DNA of 64,000 nt from Cyanobacterium stanieri PCC 7202 (GCA_000317655.1 CP003940.1:1931547-1995546); one strand, 5' to 3'; shown: positions 48,801 through 58,636, counted from the first letter of the stretch. Notes: generated by a model from the letters alone, not told the origin. Program-made: numbers and translations.

Positions 48801-49038
48801 CATCCAGATACAAACCTTGGGAGGGTTGAAAGGTAGCAGTGGTTTTTTCTTGGAAAACTAGATTACCGCTACTATCAAACCCTGTGGCGATAAAACTAGG
48901 GGCTTGAATTTGTAAGCTATCAGGGTTGAGCAGATCAGAACCTGCTTCCACGTCGGCACGGATGAAAGGATTACGTAAAAAATCAACATCAATGATGTCA
49001 TTTAAATTGGCTGTTACATAGATAAATGGAGCTCTCAT
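45856..49038 (-). CDS. bicupin fused to a right-handed beta-helix domain, longer duplicate
   Basis: The ATG at 49038 (MRAPFIYV) is chosen because it matches the start of the paralog, giving 1,060 residues. Residues 1-455 repeat the bicupin module with the same HSHLQGVE motif. From about 470 the protein turns into a pectate-lyase/autotransporter-type beta-helix: the entry motif NGLSLRDAIIIAN, then some 18 turns of about 24 residues of the pattern NGGI-N-G-LTI-NS-I-NN. The C-terminus ends GANSPLFS. No signal peptide is visible. The combination of a metal cupin and a beta-helix is uncommon. It may be surface-displayed or exported by a type I system (inference). Confidence 0.85.
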   Translation of the reverse strand: MRAPFIYVTANLNDIIDVDFLRNPFIRADVEAGSDLLNPDSLQIQAPSFIATGFDSSGNLVFQEKTTATFQPSQGLYLDVVTGEQTGLAFDIFEFLVPPEATTVFHSHLQGVELFYVLGGDPFNDDNPNIADNDEVIFELNADLDGVFNLADPNNPFSIVRDEEIEINGVELTKGSFVGLATGKIHTWSNTGKIPARIIALLTPAGIGEGFARVGAPAGLYDPSPEPHPILAANNTNNLIPTGRTPTEVEGIVPGDPEFYDFFTQVDFQPEVLQFLGFNPIPQTVDGVGSLVLYGVPADGSPAFQIDPPDGGPSGLVTSVIPGSALVGDDSPTLEDAIPAPSDPFANTSFETPFSLMRFGQNDGILNPNPVATNLFQIGANEFYSQVTTTQEVFRVLSGEVVFSIGDFQQTASEGDYFYIDAGQNLQLQGTANTANVIQFSVASSPLPETITLRVDTTEDQNDGSAENGLSLRDAIIIANRNPVDNFIIELQGGQTYLLEIDLRDENEALAGDLDILAGGRVEIVGIGDQKAVIDASGLEQGDRVFEIFPGAQVRFDNLKITGGRTTFFGGIFNGGDLTITNSEVSGNFVEFDHAGIYNSGRLVIDNSLIADNEATRFTGGIVNFAGGDLVITNSVIENNRASFDNGGITNFGTAMIQNTRINNNDSLQNVGGIFNGNTLTLIDSEVIGNSAILNNGGISNLGSLTIERSTIADNISGQFNGGVANGGFISIQDSVIRNNVAAQFNGGFVNFGNAMINNTEISNNVADFDNGGISNNGALTLTNSRVINNRALQTGGGIGNYNFMNVIGTEISNNSSNIDGGGITNYGTFNLQNSSVVDNRTAGNGGAIANYNRGQVVDSVISNNSAELGDGGILNSGNISVIRGTIANNITRGDNGGVGNSGSATLVDSTVENNQALNNGGLGNSLGTLEIVRTSILNNSAVQRAGGVGNGDNRPDIASNTTIIDSLISGNSAAVDPGVSNFGDAGDILDIDSLTVITDNFVTSANQLPEIPIIVDIPSPPGVGEPPSVGSNIFAQVLSQLISGQGSSNMMGANSPLFS

Positions 49039-49140
49039 GGTTTTATCATTATGAAGATTATTAAATCGGTTATATAAAACAAAGATGGTGAGCATTTTTG
49101 CCCACCGTGAAAAGAGTTCAGTTAACCATTAATCAAGGGT

Positions 49141-52100
49141 TTATAACTGAACTCCTGTTTGAGAAGCATCGGGATATACGCGCCACTCAAAGATTTTGTC
49201 TCCGTCAAAGCGATAAATATCGGTACAGGGTACTTGGACAAATTTCTGGGTTTTCTTGTTGACATAATTAGCATCCATTTCGAGGATGATGGTATTGTCC
49301 ACTTCCCACATACCACGGGTGTTATGGGTGGTTAGTTTGAGGGTTTGGTAAATATGTTGTAGTAAACCCGCAATGTTATCAGGGCCGATTACAGGCTCAT
49401 TGGCACCAATTTTATAGAGGACATCGGGGGTAAAGAAGGTTTTAAATTCTTCCCAGTTACCTGCATGGAGTGCCGCATACATTTTGTTGAGTTGTTCGCC
49501 AATTTTGGCACTGGGGGCAGGTTTGGCGGGTTCTACCGCAGGGGTGGCAAATACTGGGGTAATGTCCATATAGATGCGTAATTCCTGCACCTTATCCCCT
49601 TTGAAAACGATAGTGTCACAGCAGGGTAAGCGGAATACTTTACCGTCATGGCGAATATAGGTAACTTCCATTTCACAGATGACCGTGTCACCATATTCCC
49701 ACATTTTAGTAATGTGATGGTAAACTTTGGCTACGGTGTTGAGAAAGTCCACAGAGGCACCTTTGATGCCTTCGGGCCCATAGGCTACGGGGAAGTTACT
49801 GAATTGATAGTGAGCATCTTCGGTGTAGAATTTAACGAAGTTGTTGACGTTCATAGATTCCCCTGCGAGGAACATTTGGCGAACGATTTGGCAGAGTCTG
49901 CCTTCGGTGGTGGGGTTGTTGGTGGTGATTTGACTCATAGGATTTTCGGGGTATTTTTGTTCAACTATATTTTTGATGTGTAAGGTCGCTTTTTCGATAT
50001 ATTCGGGATTAGCGGCATGAACAAAGGGCTGGGCTTCGGGAAGTTCTAAGGCTCCATCGGCTAGGGGTGTAAGTTGAAAAACATTCACTAGCATGGGGGA
50101 GGAGGGTTTTCCCGGTTCGTTGGGTTGGATTACCTGATTGATGAATCGAGGTTGGAACATGGGATAGTTGAGGATGTCGTAGGTGATCATCCGATTGGAC
50201 TCATCAATGGTAATTCTTTCTCTGACTAGCATTTGGGAAGTTTTAACTTCCCTGAGCATTCCATCAGTATATTTTTCGAGGGTGCGGGTATATTCCACGG
50301 GGGAGGGCATATAGTTGCCGGGGTTTTCGATTTTATCGAGGAGAATTTCCCACACGGACTCGGCTTGGGCGTTAACGGGAATGCTGTAATGGGCTTTGAG
50401 TTCTTGGTTGGCAGGGCTAAATCCTCTACCGTTCAAACCCCAATACTGATTATGGTTATCGATGTTGTATTCCCGTTGCGCTCTGGTAAAGTTTTCTTTG
50501 GCTTTACGGCGTACTTGGTTAAATTCCAGTTGTTCGCCATTGGGCCCTTTGCAGTAAAATAATGCCCAACCGTCAAAGTCTCCGGGAAACTCGGTTTTGG
50601 CGTATTTTTTAGGAGCGATCGCCCTTGCCTGTTCAGAGTCTAGGCGGATGGTACGGTTTGCCACTACGTTAGTCATGCCCCGACGGTGACATTCTTCTTC
50701 TAACATACGGGCAAATTCATCTAAATCCACATCATCTTTGACAAAGAAGGAAAGATGGGGCGCGTTTACATAACCAATACCTGTGGGAATGGACTCGAAG
50801 GTATTGGGGGCGTGTTCATCTTGATTTGCCCCACGGAAGTGGATTAACTCCACGCAGGTATTACCAAAGGAAATAAAGCGCACGTCTAGGGCATCTTTAC
50901 TACCATCCCGAATGTCAGGAACTCCTAAACTACGGGGATCAATACCTTTTTGTTTTGCTTCTAAATCTTCTTTTTGGAAGATCAGATTATGTAAGTCTTC
51001 GCCCACAAAACCGTTACCACCAATGGCAACTTTACCCCCTAATACCTCTAGGTAAAATTCGAGGGCAAGATCCAAATTATTTACGGTGATTCCGAAATGT
51101 TGGACTCCTTGCAAATGTTGGGCAATGGTACGGGGGGAAGCATTGGGATTAATGGCTTCTAGGGGTACTTTTCCGTTGGGCTGATGACCATTGCCATTAC
51201 TGTGATGACCATTGGATGGTGCAGGGGCGATCGCCCCTTCATAGTTACCCTTGAGCATCAAATCAGTAATATCAGATCGCAGTTGGTTGGTTGCTCCGAT
51301 GGTGGAAATGAGTTCCGATACCTTAGAACTTCTTTCTCCTGCTAGGGTCATTTTACCGTCATAGACAAAGGTATATACAGTGCGTTCGGGAAAAGGACGA
51401 ATCAACTGAATATATTGTCCTGCTTGGGCTACAGCCTGTTGATATTCCGCCGATGCAAAAAACTGCTCCCTTTGTAACTGATTACCAAAAGCAATCTCAA
51501 AAGCCGCATCATACTCCTTGCCGGGGGTTTCTGAATGAATTACCCCTGCCGCATCAGGACGGGAATTATCGATGGCATCAAAAAGATGAAGACGAAATTT
51601 AAGAACCGAAGAAGATTTACTGATATAAGGAGCAAAAGTATTGCGCAAATAGTTGCGAAAATCCTCCACACTGACATGGGGCTGTTTTCTAACCATGGTA
51701 TGGAATTTAACCGCTCCACTCACCCCGTTAGGGCTACCATTGACAATGCCATCCACATAGGTAATGGAGTTACCAGGGCTGGTGGTGTAACCGATGGCTT
51801 TTTTAAAGATATTATGCTCATCATCCATAAGGATACCTGCGGCGGTAAACCAGGTGGTGCGATCTTGTTCGTTGGCAAAAGTTAACTCAGCAATGCCATC
51901 GAAGTTATCTTCGGGATCAAAATAAGAATTTACCCCAGCAATATTAGGAAATAGACCATTTTCGCTATGGGCAACATGAAATTGCCAATATTGAAACTGC
52001 CCTGGGAGTCTGGCACACACTGGACCATGGACATCTTTCCAGTAGTTATCAAACAGATCCAAGGTGATGCCGTCTCGCTTCCAAAGAAGAACATAGAAGG

Positions 52101-52161
52101 CGACTTTTCCTGTGGCATCCCGTGGGGCGTAATTGTTAGTGGTGATGGTTTCTAAGGTCAT
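49141..52161 (-). CDS. multidomain fusion: two EthD, VOC, SRPBCC and two SnoaL-like domains
   Basis: I chose the ATG at 52161 because GAGG lies at good spacing before it and the start falls 11 bases after the upstream stop, giving 1,006 residues. Domains in order: two EthD-like ferredoxin folds (about 15-130, with WKDVHGPVCARLPGQ, and 150-265), a Gly/Asn/His linker, a VOC/glyoxalase domain (about 345-550, metal-type His in VQHFGITV and APHLSFFV and Glu in EQLEFNQV), an SRPBCC or DUF1857-like lipid-fold domain (about 585-735) and two SnoaL/NTF2-like domains (about 755-868 and 890-1006). All are folds typical of aromatic or polyketide tailoring. I know no named protein with this layout. The function is unknown. 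Confidence 0.83.
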   Translation of the reverse strand: MTLETITTNNYAPRDATGKVAFYVLLWKRDGITLDLFDNYWKDVHGPVCARLPGQFQYWQFHVAHSENGLFPNIAGVNSYFDPEDNFDGIAELTFANEQDRTTWFTAAGILMDDEHNIFKKAIGYTTSPGNSITYVDGIVNGSPNGVSGAVKFHTMVRKQPHVSVEDFRNYLRNTFAPYISKSSSVLKFRLHLFDAIDNSRPDAAGVIHSETPGKEYDAAFEIAFGNQLQREQFFASAEYQQAVAQAGQYIQLIRPFPERTVYTFVYDGKMTLAGERSSKVSELISTIGATNQLRSDITDLMLKGNYEGAIAPAPSNGHHSNGNGHQPNGKVPLEAINPNASPRTIAQHLQGVQHFGITVNNLDLALEFYLEVLGGKVAIGGNGFVGEDLHNLIFQKEDLEAKQKGIDPRSLGVPDIRDGSKDALDVRFISFGNTCVELIHFRGANQDEHAPNTFESIPTGIGYVNAPHLSFFVKDDVDLDEFARMLEEECHRRGMTNVVANRTIRLDSEQARAIAPKKYAKTEFPGDFDGWALFYCKGPNGEQLEFNQVRRKAKENFTRAQREYNIDNHNQYWGLNGRGFSPANQELKAHYSIPVNAQAESVWEILLDKIENPGNYMPSPVEYTRTLEKYTDGMLREVKTSQMLVRERITIDESNRMITYDILNYPMFQPRFINQVIQPNEPGKPSSPMLVNVFQLTPLADGALELPEAQPFVHAANPEYIEKATLHIKNIVEQKYPENPMSQITTNNPTTEGRLCQIVRQMFLAGESMNVNNFVKFYTEDAHYQFSNFPVAYGPEGIKGASVDFLNTVAKVYHHITKMWEYGDTVICEMEVTYIRHDGKVFRLPCCDTIVFKGDKVQELRIYMDITPVFATPAVEPAKPAPSAKIGEQLNKMYAALHAGNWEEFKTFFTPDVLYKIGANEPVIGPDNIAGLLQHIYQTLKLTTHNTRGMWEVDNTIILEMDANYVNKKTQKFVQVPCTDIYRFDGDKIFEWRVYPDASQTGVQL

Positions 52162-52172
52162 AGGTTTATCCT

Positions 52173-52529
52173 CTACTGGGACTGGGAAAAAAAATCGTTT
52201 AAAGCTCCAAAACAACCAGCAGCTTTATTAAAACCTGTGTAGGGGCAAAGGAATAAAAGGAGTTCTTCTATTTCCTCTCGGGTTGCCCCTTGTTTCATTG
52301 CCATGGCAACATGGGCGCCGAAGGGACTCCCCGGACCATTTTGGCTTTGATTAACCACATCTAGGGCGATGGTAATTAATGCTTTGGTTTTTTGGTCAAT
52401 GAGGGGTAATCCCCAAGCCTCCCCTGCCACTCTGGTGACAAAGTCACCGAATTTGGGGTTAATAGCTTTTAGCCCTTCCTGAAGTTCTAGGTCGTCTAAA
52501 ACCGCATTTTTGTAGGGTTGATCCGTCAT
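52173..52529 (-). CDS. carboxymuconolactone decarboxylase-like protein, Slr1853-like
   Basis: This is a 118-residue CMD domain: KTKALITIALDVV, FGAHVAMAMKQGATREEI and LLFLCPYTGFNKAAGC. The AhpD CxxC pair is absent before the histidine, so it is nearer the true decarboxylase/lactonase subgroup than the peroxidase-like one. It lies between the two EthD proteins with gaps of 11 and 51 bases, so the three form one operon. A homolog sits at the start of the Synechocystis icfG cluster. Confidence 0.88.
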   Translation of the reverse strand: MTDQPYKNAVLDDLELQEGLKAINPKFGDFVTRVAGEAWGLPLIDQKTKALITIALDVVNQSQNGPGSPFGAHVAMAMKQGATREEIEELLLFLCPYTGFNKAAGCFGALNDFFSQSQ

Positions 52530-52580
52530 TTTTTCTCCTTACTAATAGTGGTTTATAAGTTATTGGTTAAATAAATCAAT

Positions 52581-54110
52581 TTAGGTGGTGATTAATTGGA
52601 TTAACTCCCCAGGGGCGAAGACATCACGGTAGAAGGTGAGTTGTTCGGTTTTGAGATAACAAGCCCCTCTATGTCCTCTTCTGACCCAAGTAACGTTACC
52701 TTTAGCGAGGGTTTCGTTGGTTTCGTCATCAACACATTTCCATTCAAAGTAGGTATGTTCCCCAGAAAACATGACGATGGGCCAACACATGGTAACTCCG
52801 GGTTGAGCGATTAATGCCCACCAGTGTTTTTCCCTTTCTCTCTGCTCGTTTAAGCCGTAGTAGGGTCCATCTTGGCAAAGATAGGTTAGGTCATCACGAT
52901 ATTCCCCGGTGAGAATGTCTCCCCTTCCTTGTCTGAGGGCTTCGCAATGGGTAGGCCACCATTCTTTGTTTTCGGCTTCGATTTGCTCAAGGGTGTAGCC
53001 TGGCCCAATTTGAGGTAACACAGGCTCTTTCATCGCAACGATCTTCTCGGCATCTTCAATGAGCTTTTTGGCTACATAGGAACTAACTAAGCCGGGGCGG
53101 GAGTAATCTGCGGAGAGTCCTTGATAATAGTTGGTTCTTTTTTTCATGGTGGTTTGTTGATTAGTGGAGGCGAAGTTACCTGCGAGGTTTTGATGCAACA
53201 TCAAGTCGGTGATGTCGGGTTTTACTTGGTTGACGGCGCCAATGTCGGTGATCAGTTCGGCGACATAGGAACTTCTTTGCCCGGCGAGGGTCATGGTGCC
53301 GTCATATACAAAGGTGTAAGCGGTACGCTCGGGGAAAGGGCATATCTGTTCGATATACTGAGGAGCGTTTTTGATGGCATTTTGGTATTCGGAGGAGTTA
53401 AAGAATTTTTCTCGCTCGAGGTGATTGGCAAAGGCAATCTCGTAAGCGGCATCATATTCTTTGCCCACTGTCTCTGAATGAATAACTCCCGCCGCATCTG
53501 GACGAGAGTTATCTATGTCATCAAAGAGATGGAGTCTAAATTTTAAGAGGTGAGCATTGTTAATGATGCTGGGGGCAAAGGTATCTCTGAGGTAGCTTCT
53601 GAAGTTTTCCCGAGAAACACTTTTGTGTTTGCGCACCATGACATGGAATTTTACTATGCCCGTTTCTCCGTTGGGGGTACCTTCTACGATGCGATCGCAA
53701 TAGGTGATGGAATTACCAGGGCTGGTGGTATAACCAATGGCTTTTTTAAAGATGTTATGTTCATCGTCCATTAACATCCCCGCCGCATTAAACCAAGTGT
53801 TTCGATCTTGTTCGTTGGTAAAGGTTAACTCGGCAATACCATCGAAGTTATCTTCTTCTGGAAAATATTCCTGTAAACCGGGTATTTGGGGACAGAATCC
53901 TCCTTGATTATGGGCAACATGAAATTGCCAATACTGATATTGCCCTGGCAATCTAGCACACACTGGACCATGAACATCTTTCCAATATTCATCAAACAAA
54001 TCCAAAGTAATGCCGTCTCTTTTCCACAGCAACACGTAAAAGGCTACTGTCCCTTTTCGATCCCTGACGGAATAATCGATCTGGCTTGATTGATTGATCG
54101 TTGAAACCAT
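52581..54110 (-). CDS. EthD-EthD-SnoaL-like protein, paralog of the upstream-type fusion
   Basis: The protein has 509 residues. The first 280 residues are closely similar to the N-terminal two EthD modules of the 1,006-residue fusion (same KDVHGPVCARLPGQ and DDEHNIFKKAIGYTTSPGN blocks). The C-terminal half has a SnoaL/NTF2-like domain (IVMFSGEHTYFEWKCVDDE, CYLKTEQLTFYRDVFAPGE). EthD proteins catalyse or aid ring oxidation and peroxide chemistry. It is the first gene of the minus-strand run and follows a 430-base AT-rich promoter region, so it probably heads the operon. Confidence 0.85.
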   Translation of the reverse strand: MVSTINQSSQIDYSVRDRKGTVAFYVLLWKRDGITLDLFDEYWKDVHGPVCARLPGQYQYWQFHVAHNQGGFCPQIPGLQEYFPEEDNFDGIAELTFTNEQDRNTWFNAAGMLMDDEHNIFKKAIGYTTSPGNSITYCDRIVEGTPNGETGIVKFHVMVRKHKSVSRENFRSYLRDTFAPSIINNAHLLKFRLHLFDDIDNSRPDAAGVIHSETVGKEYDAAYEIAFANHLEREKFFNSSEYQNAIKNAPQYIEQICPFPERTAYTFVYDGTMTLAGQRSSYVAELITDIGAVNQVKPDITDLMLHQNLAGNFASTNQQTTMKKRTNYYQGLSADYSRPGLVSSYVAKKLIEDAEKIVAMKEPVLPQIGPGYTLEQIEAENKEWWPTHCEALRQGRGDILTGEYRDDLTYLCQDGPYYGLNEQREREKHWWALIAQPGVTMCWPIVMFSGEHTYFEWKCVDDETNETLAKGNVTWVRRGHRGACYLKTEQLTFYRDVFAPGELIQLITT

Positions 54111-54540
54111 GAAAGTATCCTTATATCATTTATTCCTGAAAACGAAAAAATTTGGATTATGGATGACCATAAACTCAAAATTGACTTTTATAAAATTTTT
54201 ATGGCAATTTTTTTTACCTAAAATTATCTCTAACTTAACGTTAGTAATCGTTTTTTCTTAAAGTCTTATTTTTATTTTTAGCTCAGTTTTTATCTTTGAG
54301 ATTATTTTTGAGATTTTTGTAATATTTCTTAATATTTTTTGTAAAAGAACTTTAATAATTTAGGTTGAAAATCATAAAATATAGATTAAATTTAAAAAGA
54401 AACAAGATTAATTTTAATCATATAGATTGATTGATTAAATTTTGTTGACAAAAATCGCTATATCTATATGTAGAAATAAAACGATTAAGATAAAGAAAAA
54501 TTAATATTTTTTTAATAATTGTGGATTAATATTTTGGGTT
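54111..54540. promoter_or_regulatory. divergent promoter region for the EthD operon and the CDF-like gene
   Basis: This is a 430-base, very AT-rich spacer without a frame. On the plus strand TTGACA (54445-54450) with TATGTA 16 bases downstream (54467-54472) could be a sigma70-type promoter for the CDF-like gene. T-runs and many AT tracts occur. No clear operator was recognised for the EthD operon. Confidence 0.4.
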
Positions 54541-55500
54541 ATGAATAATTATCGGCGTTTGGAACAAAGATCGATTTATATTTCGATCGCAACGACTTTG
54601 TCAATGTCCATTTTCGGTATTGGTTTTGGTATTTGGATCCAATCAGATGCAGTAATGTTGGACGGCTTTTTTAATCTAGTCAACTTTTTGATGGCTTCGG
54701 CTTCTCTGTGGATTATTTGGTTAACGCAGAAGCAGGAGAATAAAGTCTTTAACTTTGGCTATGCTGGGTTTGTACCCTTGTTAAATTTATGCAAGGGTTT
54801 GCTAGTGTTTGGGGTATCTATTTTCGCTTTTACTGGGGCAGTGGGTGCTTTATTTCATGGAGGCAGACCTGCTAATACTGGTATTGCAGTAGTTTATGCT
54901 ATCATTGCGGCTACGGTGGCGTTAATTGTGGCTTTTATACAGCGTACTTTGGCGAAAAAGACTAACTCACCCATTGTTAATGTGGATGCCAAAAACTGGT
55001 TTATCAATGGTATGATTTCCGTGGCAGTGGGTATTTCTTTTTCTATTGCCACTTTTTTACAAACCACGAGGTTTGATTGGTTAGTACCCTACGCTGATCC
55101 TACCATCGTAACGGTGTTGGTATTAATCGCTTTTCCTATTCCTGTAACCATTATCATCACAAGTTTAAAGCAGTTAATGCTGGGTTCGGCTTCTCCCGAA
55201 ATTCGTAATGATGTCAAAGCCTTGATTGAGGAGGGTATTAGTAGTTTACCTTGGCAACGGTATGCCATTAGAATCACGGAGGTAGGCAATTCCTTATATC
55301 TCCATTTTTATTGGTTATTACCTGCGGATGATGCCCCTGTTACTCTGATGGATGTGGATAAGATGCGATCGCACTTTAATCAAATTTTGATGGAAAAATA
55401 TCCCAACATGACCATCGATATTATTTTCACTCAGGATGAGCCGTGGTTTATGACCATGAATGACCAAAGAGGAGTAGAATCTATTGCTAAAATAAGTTAA
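54541..55500 (+). CDS. cation diffusion facilitator-like membrane protein
   Basis: The protein has 319 residues with about six helices followed by a cytoplasmic alpha/beta domain of about 100 residues, which is the CDF layout. The second helix has LDGFFNLVNFL and the fifth has DAKNWFING where zinc CDF proteins have D-xxx-D and H-xxx-D ligand sets. By hand alignment only one of these four ligands remains, so a different ion or substrate is likely. The ABC permease gene starts 31 bases downstream on the same strand. Confidence 0.75.
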   Translation: MNNYRRLEQRSIYISIATTLSMSIFGIGFGIWIQSDAVMLDGFFNLVNFLMASASLWIIWLTQKQENKVFNFGYAGFVPLLNLCKGLLVFGVSIFAFTGAVGALFHGGRPANTGIAVVYAIIAATVALIVAFIQRTLAKKTNSPIVNVDAKNWFINGMISVAVGISFSIATFLQTTRFDWLVPYADPTIVTVLVLIAFPIPVTIIITSLKQLMLGSASPEIRNDVKALIEEGISSLPWQRYAIRITEVGNSLYLHFYWLLPADDAPVTLMDVDKMRSHFNQILMEKYPNMTIDIIFTQDEPWFMTMNDQRGVESIAKIS

Positions 55501-55531
55501 TCAATCACACGAAAAAGCATTACCAAACAAG

Positions 55532-56365
55532 ATGAATCAGAAAAAAAGTTTTCTCAAATTGACCATTATTTATCTGATTTTAATACTCATTGCCATGGCA
55601 ATGCTTTTCCCCCTCCTGTGGTTACTCGGCACATCATTTAAATCGGCGGGGGAGGACATTTTTAGTTTTCCCCCTAACTTCATTCCCGAACAATTTACCC
55701 TCGAAAATTTCATCACCGTATGGCAAAACTATCCCTTTGAAACCTATCTGTTAAACAGCATAATTGTGGCAGTATTAACAGTTGGTTTTAATCTGTTATT
55801 TTGTTCTCTTGCCGCTTACCCCCTCGCTAGGTTAGACTTTCGAGGAAAAAAACTCATTTTTATTTTAATTGTGGCAACCATCATGATTCCCTTTCAAATT
55901 GTGATGATTCCCCTCTATATTTTTACCGTCAACTTTGGTCTGAGAAACAGTTATTTAGGAGTAATTTTACCTAACCTCGCCTCCGCCTTTGGTATTTTTT
56001 TACTCAAACAAGCCTTTGAAGGAGTACCCAAAGAATTAGAAGAAGCCTCCCGAATTGATGGCTGCACCGAATTAGGTATCTGGTGGCATATCATGTTACC
56101 CGCCATCCGCCCTGCCACTGTTACCCTTGCCATCTTCGTTTTTATTGGTGCATGGAGCGATTTCCTTTGGCCTTTGATTGTTTTGGATCGTCCTTCCTAC
56201 TATACTTTACCCCTAGGGGTAGCAACTTTGGCTAGTGCGTTGGATTTGAACTGGCGTTTGATTGCCGCAGGATCAATTATTTCCATTGCCCCTGTGATGC
56301 TTTTGTTTATCTTGTTGCAAAAGTATATTATCCCCAGTGATGCGAGTAGCGGAGTAAAGGGATAA
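55532..56365 (+). CDS. sugar-type ABC transporter permease (MalG/GgtD-like)
   Basis: This 277-residue protein has six helices. The EAA loop that contacts the ATPase is EEASRIDGCTELGIWWHIML, followed by PAIRP. It belongs to the MalG branch of carbohydrate permeases; in cyanobacteria this includes GgtD of the glucosylglycerol/sucrose/trehalose system. No binding protein, second permease or ATPase is adjacent, so its partners must be encoded elsewhere. It is co-directional with the CDF-like gene, 31 bases apart. Confidence 0.88.
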   Translation: MNQKKSFLKLTIIYLILILIAMAMLFPLLWLLGTSFKSAGEDIFSFPPNFIPEQFTLENFITVWQNYPFETYLLNSIIVAVLTVGFNLLFCSLAAYPLARLDFRGKKLIFILIVATIMIPFQIVMIPLYIFTVNFGLRNSYLGVILPNLASAFGIFLLKQAFEGVPKELEEASRIDGCTELGIWWHIMLPAIRPATVTLAIFVFIGAWSDFLWPLIVLDRPSYYTLPLGVATLASALDLNWRLIAAGSIISIAPVMLLFILLQKYIIPSDASSGVKG

Positions 56366-56392
56366 TAAAAAAAGGTGGACATATTGCCCACC
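56366..56392 (-). terminator. probable terminator of groESL (minus strand)
   Basis: GGTGG (56374-56378) pairs with CCACC (56388-56392). On the minus strand the stem is followed by a run of T. The site lies just after the convergent permease stop and 130 bases past groEL. Confidence 0.55.
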
Positions 56393-56461
56393 CCAGAGTT
56401 ATTTATAATCCTAGATTTTACCTGAGTTCGAGTAATCGGTTATGAAAAGGACTTTTGTGTA

Positions 56462-56497
56462 GCCCCCTAAATCCCCCAATTCTGGGGGACTTTCATT
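56462..56497. repeat. interspersed palindromic repeat, copy 3
   Basis: The CCCCCTAAATCCCCC-AATT-CTGGGGGACTTTC-type unit is nearly identical to that at 7068-7100. It lies between the convergent permease and groEL genes. Confidence 0.8.
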
Positions 56498-56521
56498 GTA
56501 AGAATTTATCCAAACTTGATA

Positions 56522-58156
<1,635 letters not shown>

Positions 58157-58237
58157 TTATTTACTCTAAAAGTTGAAATAATTTAAGGGTTATAAAGGTG
58201 TTAATTTTTAGCCACCTTTAGGGTTTCAATAATAAAA

Positions 58238-58549
58238 TTAGGAAACTACAGCGAGGATGTCTTTTTCGGAGAGTAAGACATAGTCATCGTTACCAAGTTT
58301 GATGTCGGTACCTGCATATTTGGAGTAAAGAACTTTATCTCCTACTTTTACTTCTACTGCGGTGCGCACACCTTGATCATTTACTTTACCATCGCCCACG
58401 GTGACAACTTCACCAATTTGGGGTTTTTCTTTGGCGTTGTCAGGTAGGTAGATACCACCAGCAGTTTTTTCTTCAGCTTCACTTACTTTGACGAAAACAC
58501 GATCGCCCAAGGGCTTTACAGTTGATACATTAATGGTAATTGCAGCCAT
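58238..58549 (-). CDS. groS: co-chaperonin GroES
   Basis: This 103-residue GroES forms the seven-subunit lid of GroEL. Motifs [11 protein letters not shown], the mobile loop [19 protein letters not shown] and the C-terminal [15 protein letters not shown] are intact. It is the first gene of the groESL operon with a CIRCE element about 60 bases upstream of the start. Confidence 0.97.
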   Translation of the reverse strand: MAAITINVSTVKPLGDRVFVKVSEAEEKTAGGIYLPDNAKEKPQIGEVVTVGDGKVNDQGVRTAVEVKVGDKVLYSKYAGTDIKLGNDDYVLLSEKDILAVVS

Positions 58550-58609
58550 TGATGGTTTACTCCTTATTTCTCTATAATTAATACTTTTAATCGCTCGGAG
58601 AAAATGTTT

Positions 58610-58636
58610 TTAGCACTCTCACCTCACGAGTGCTAA
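58610..58636. promoter_or_regulatory. CIRCE operator (HrcA binding) upstream of groES
   Basis: TTAGCACTC (58610-58618), nine bases, then GAGTGCTAA (58628-58636) is an exact match to the CIRCE consensus. HrcA represses groESL through it until heat stress. Confidence 0.97.

Noticed and set aside
49039-49095. Upstream start for the large bicupin
   Set aside because: The paralog begins at the internal ATG (MRAPFIYV) and the extra residues look like untranslated spacer.
52162-52215. Upstream start for the EthD/VOC fusion, overlapping the CMD gene
   Set aside because: The ATG at 52161 has a good RBS and avoids a 43-base overlap; the paralog also starts near this point.
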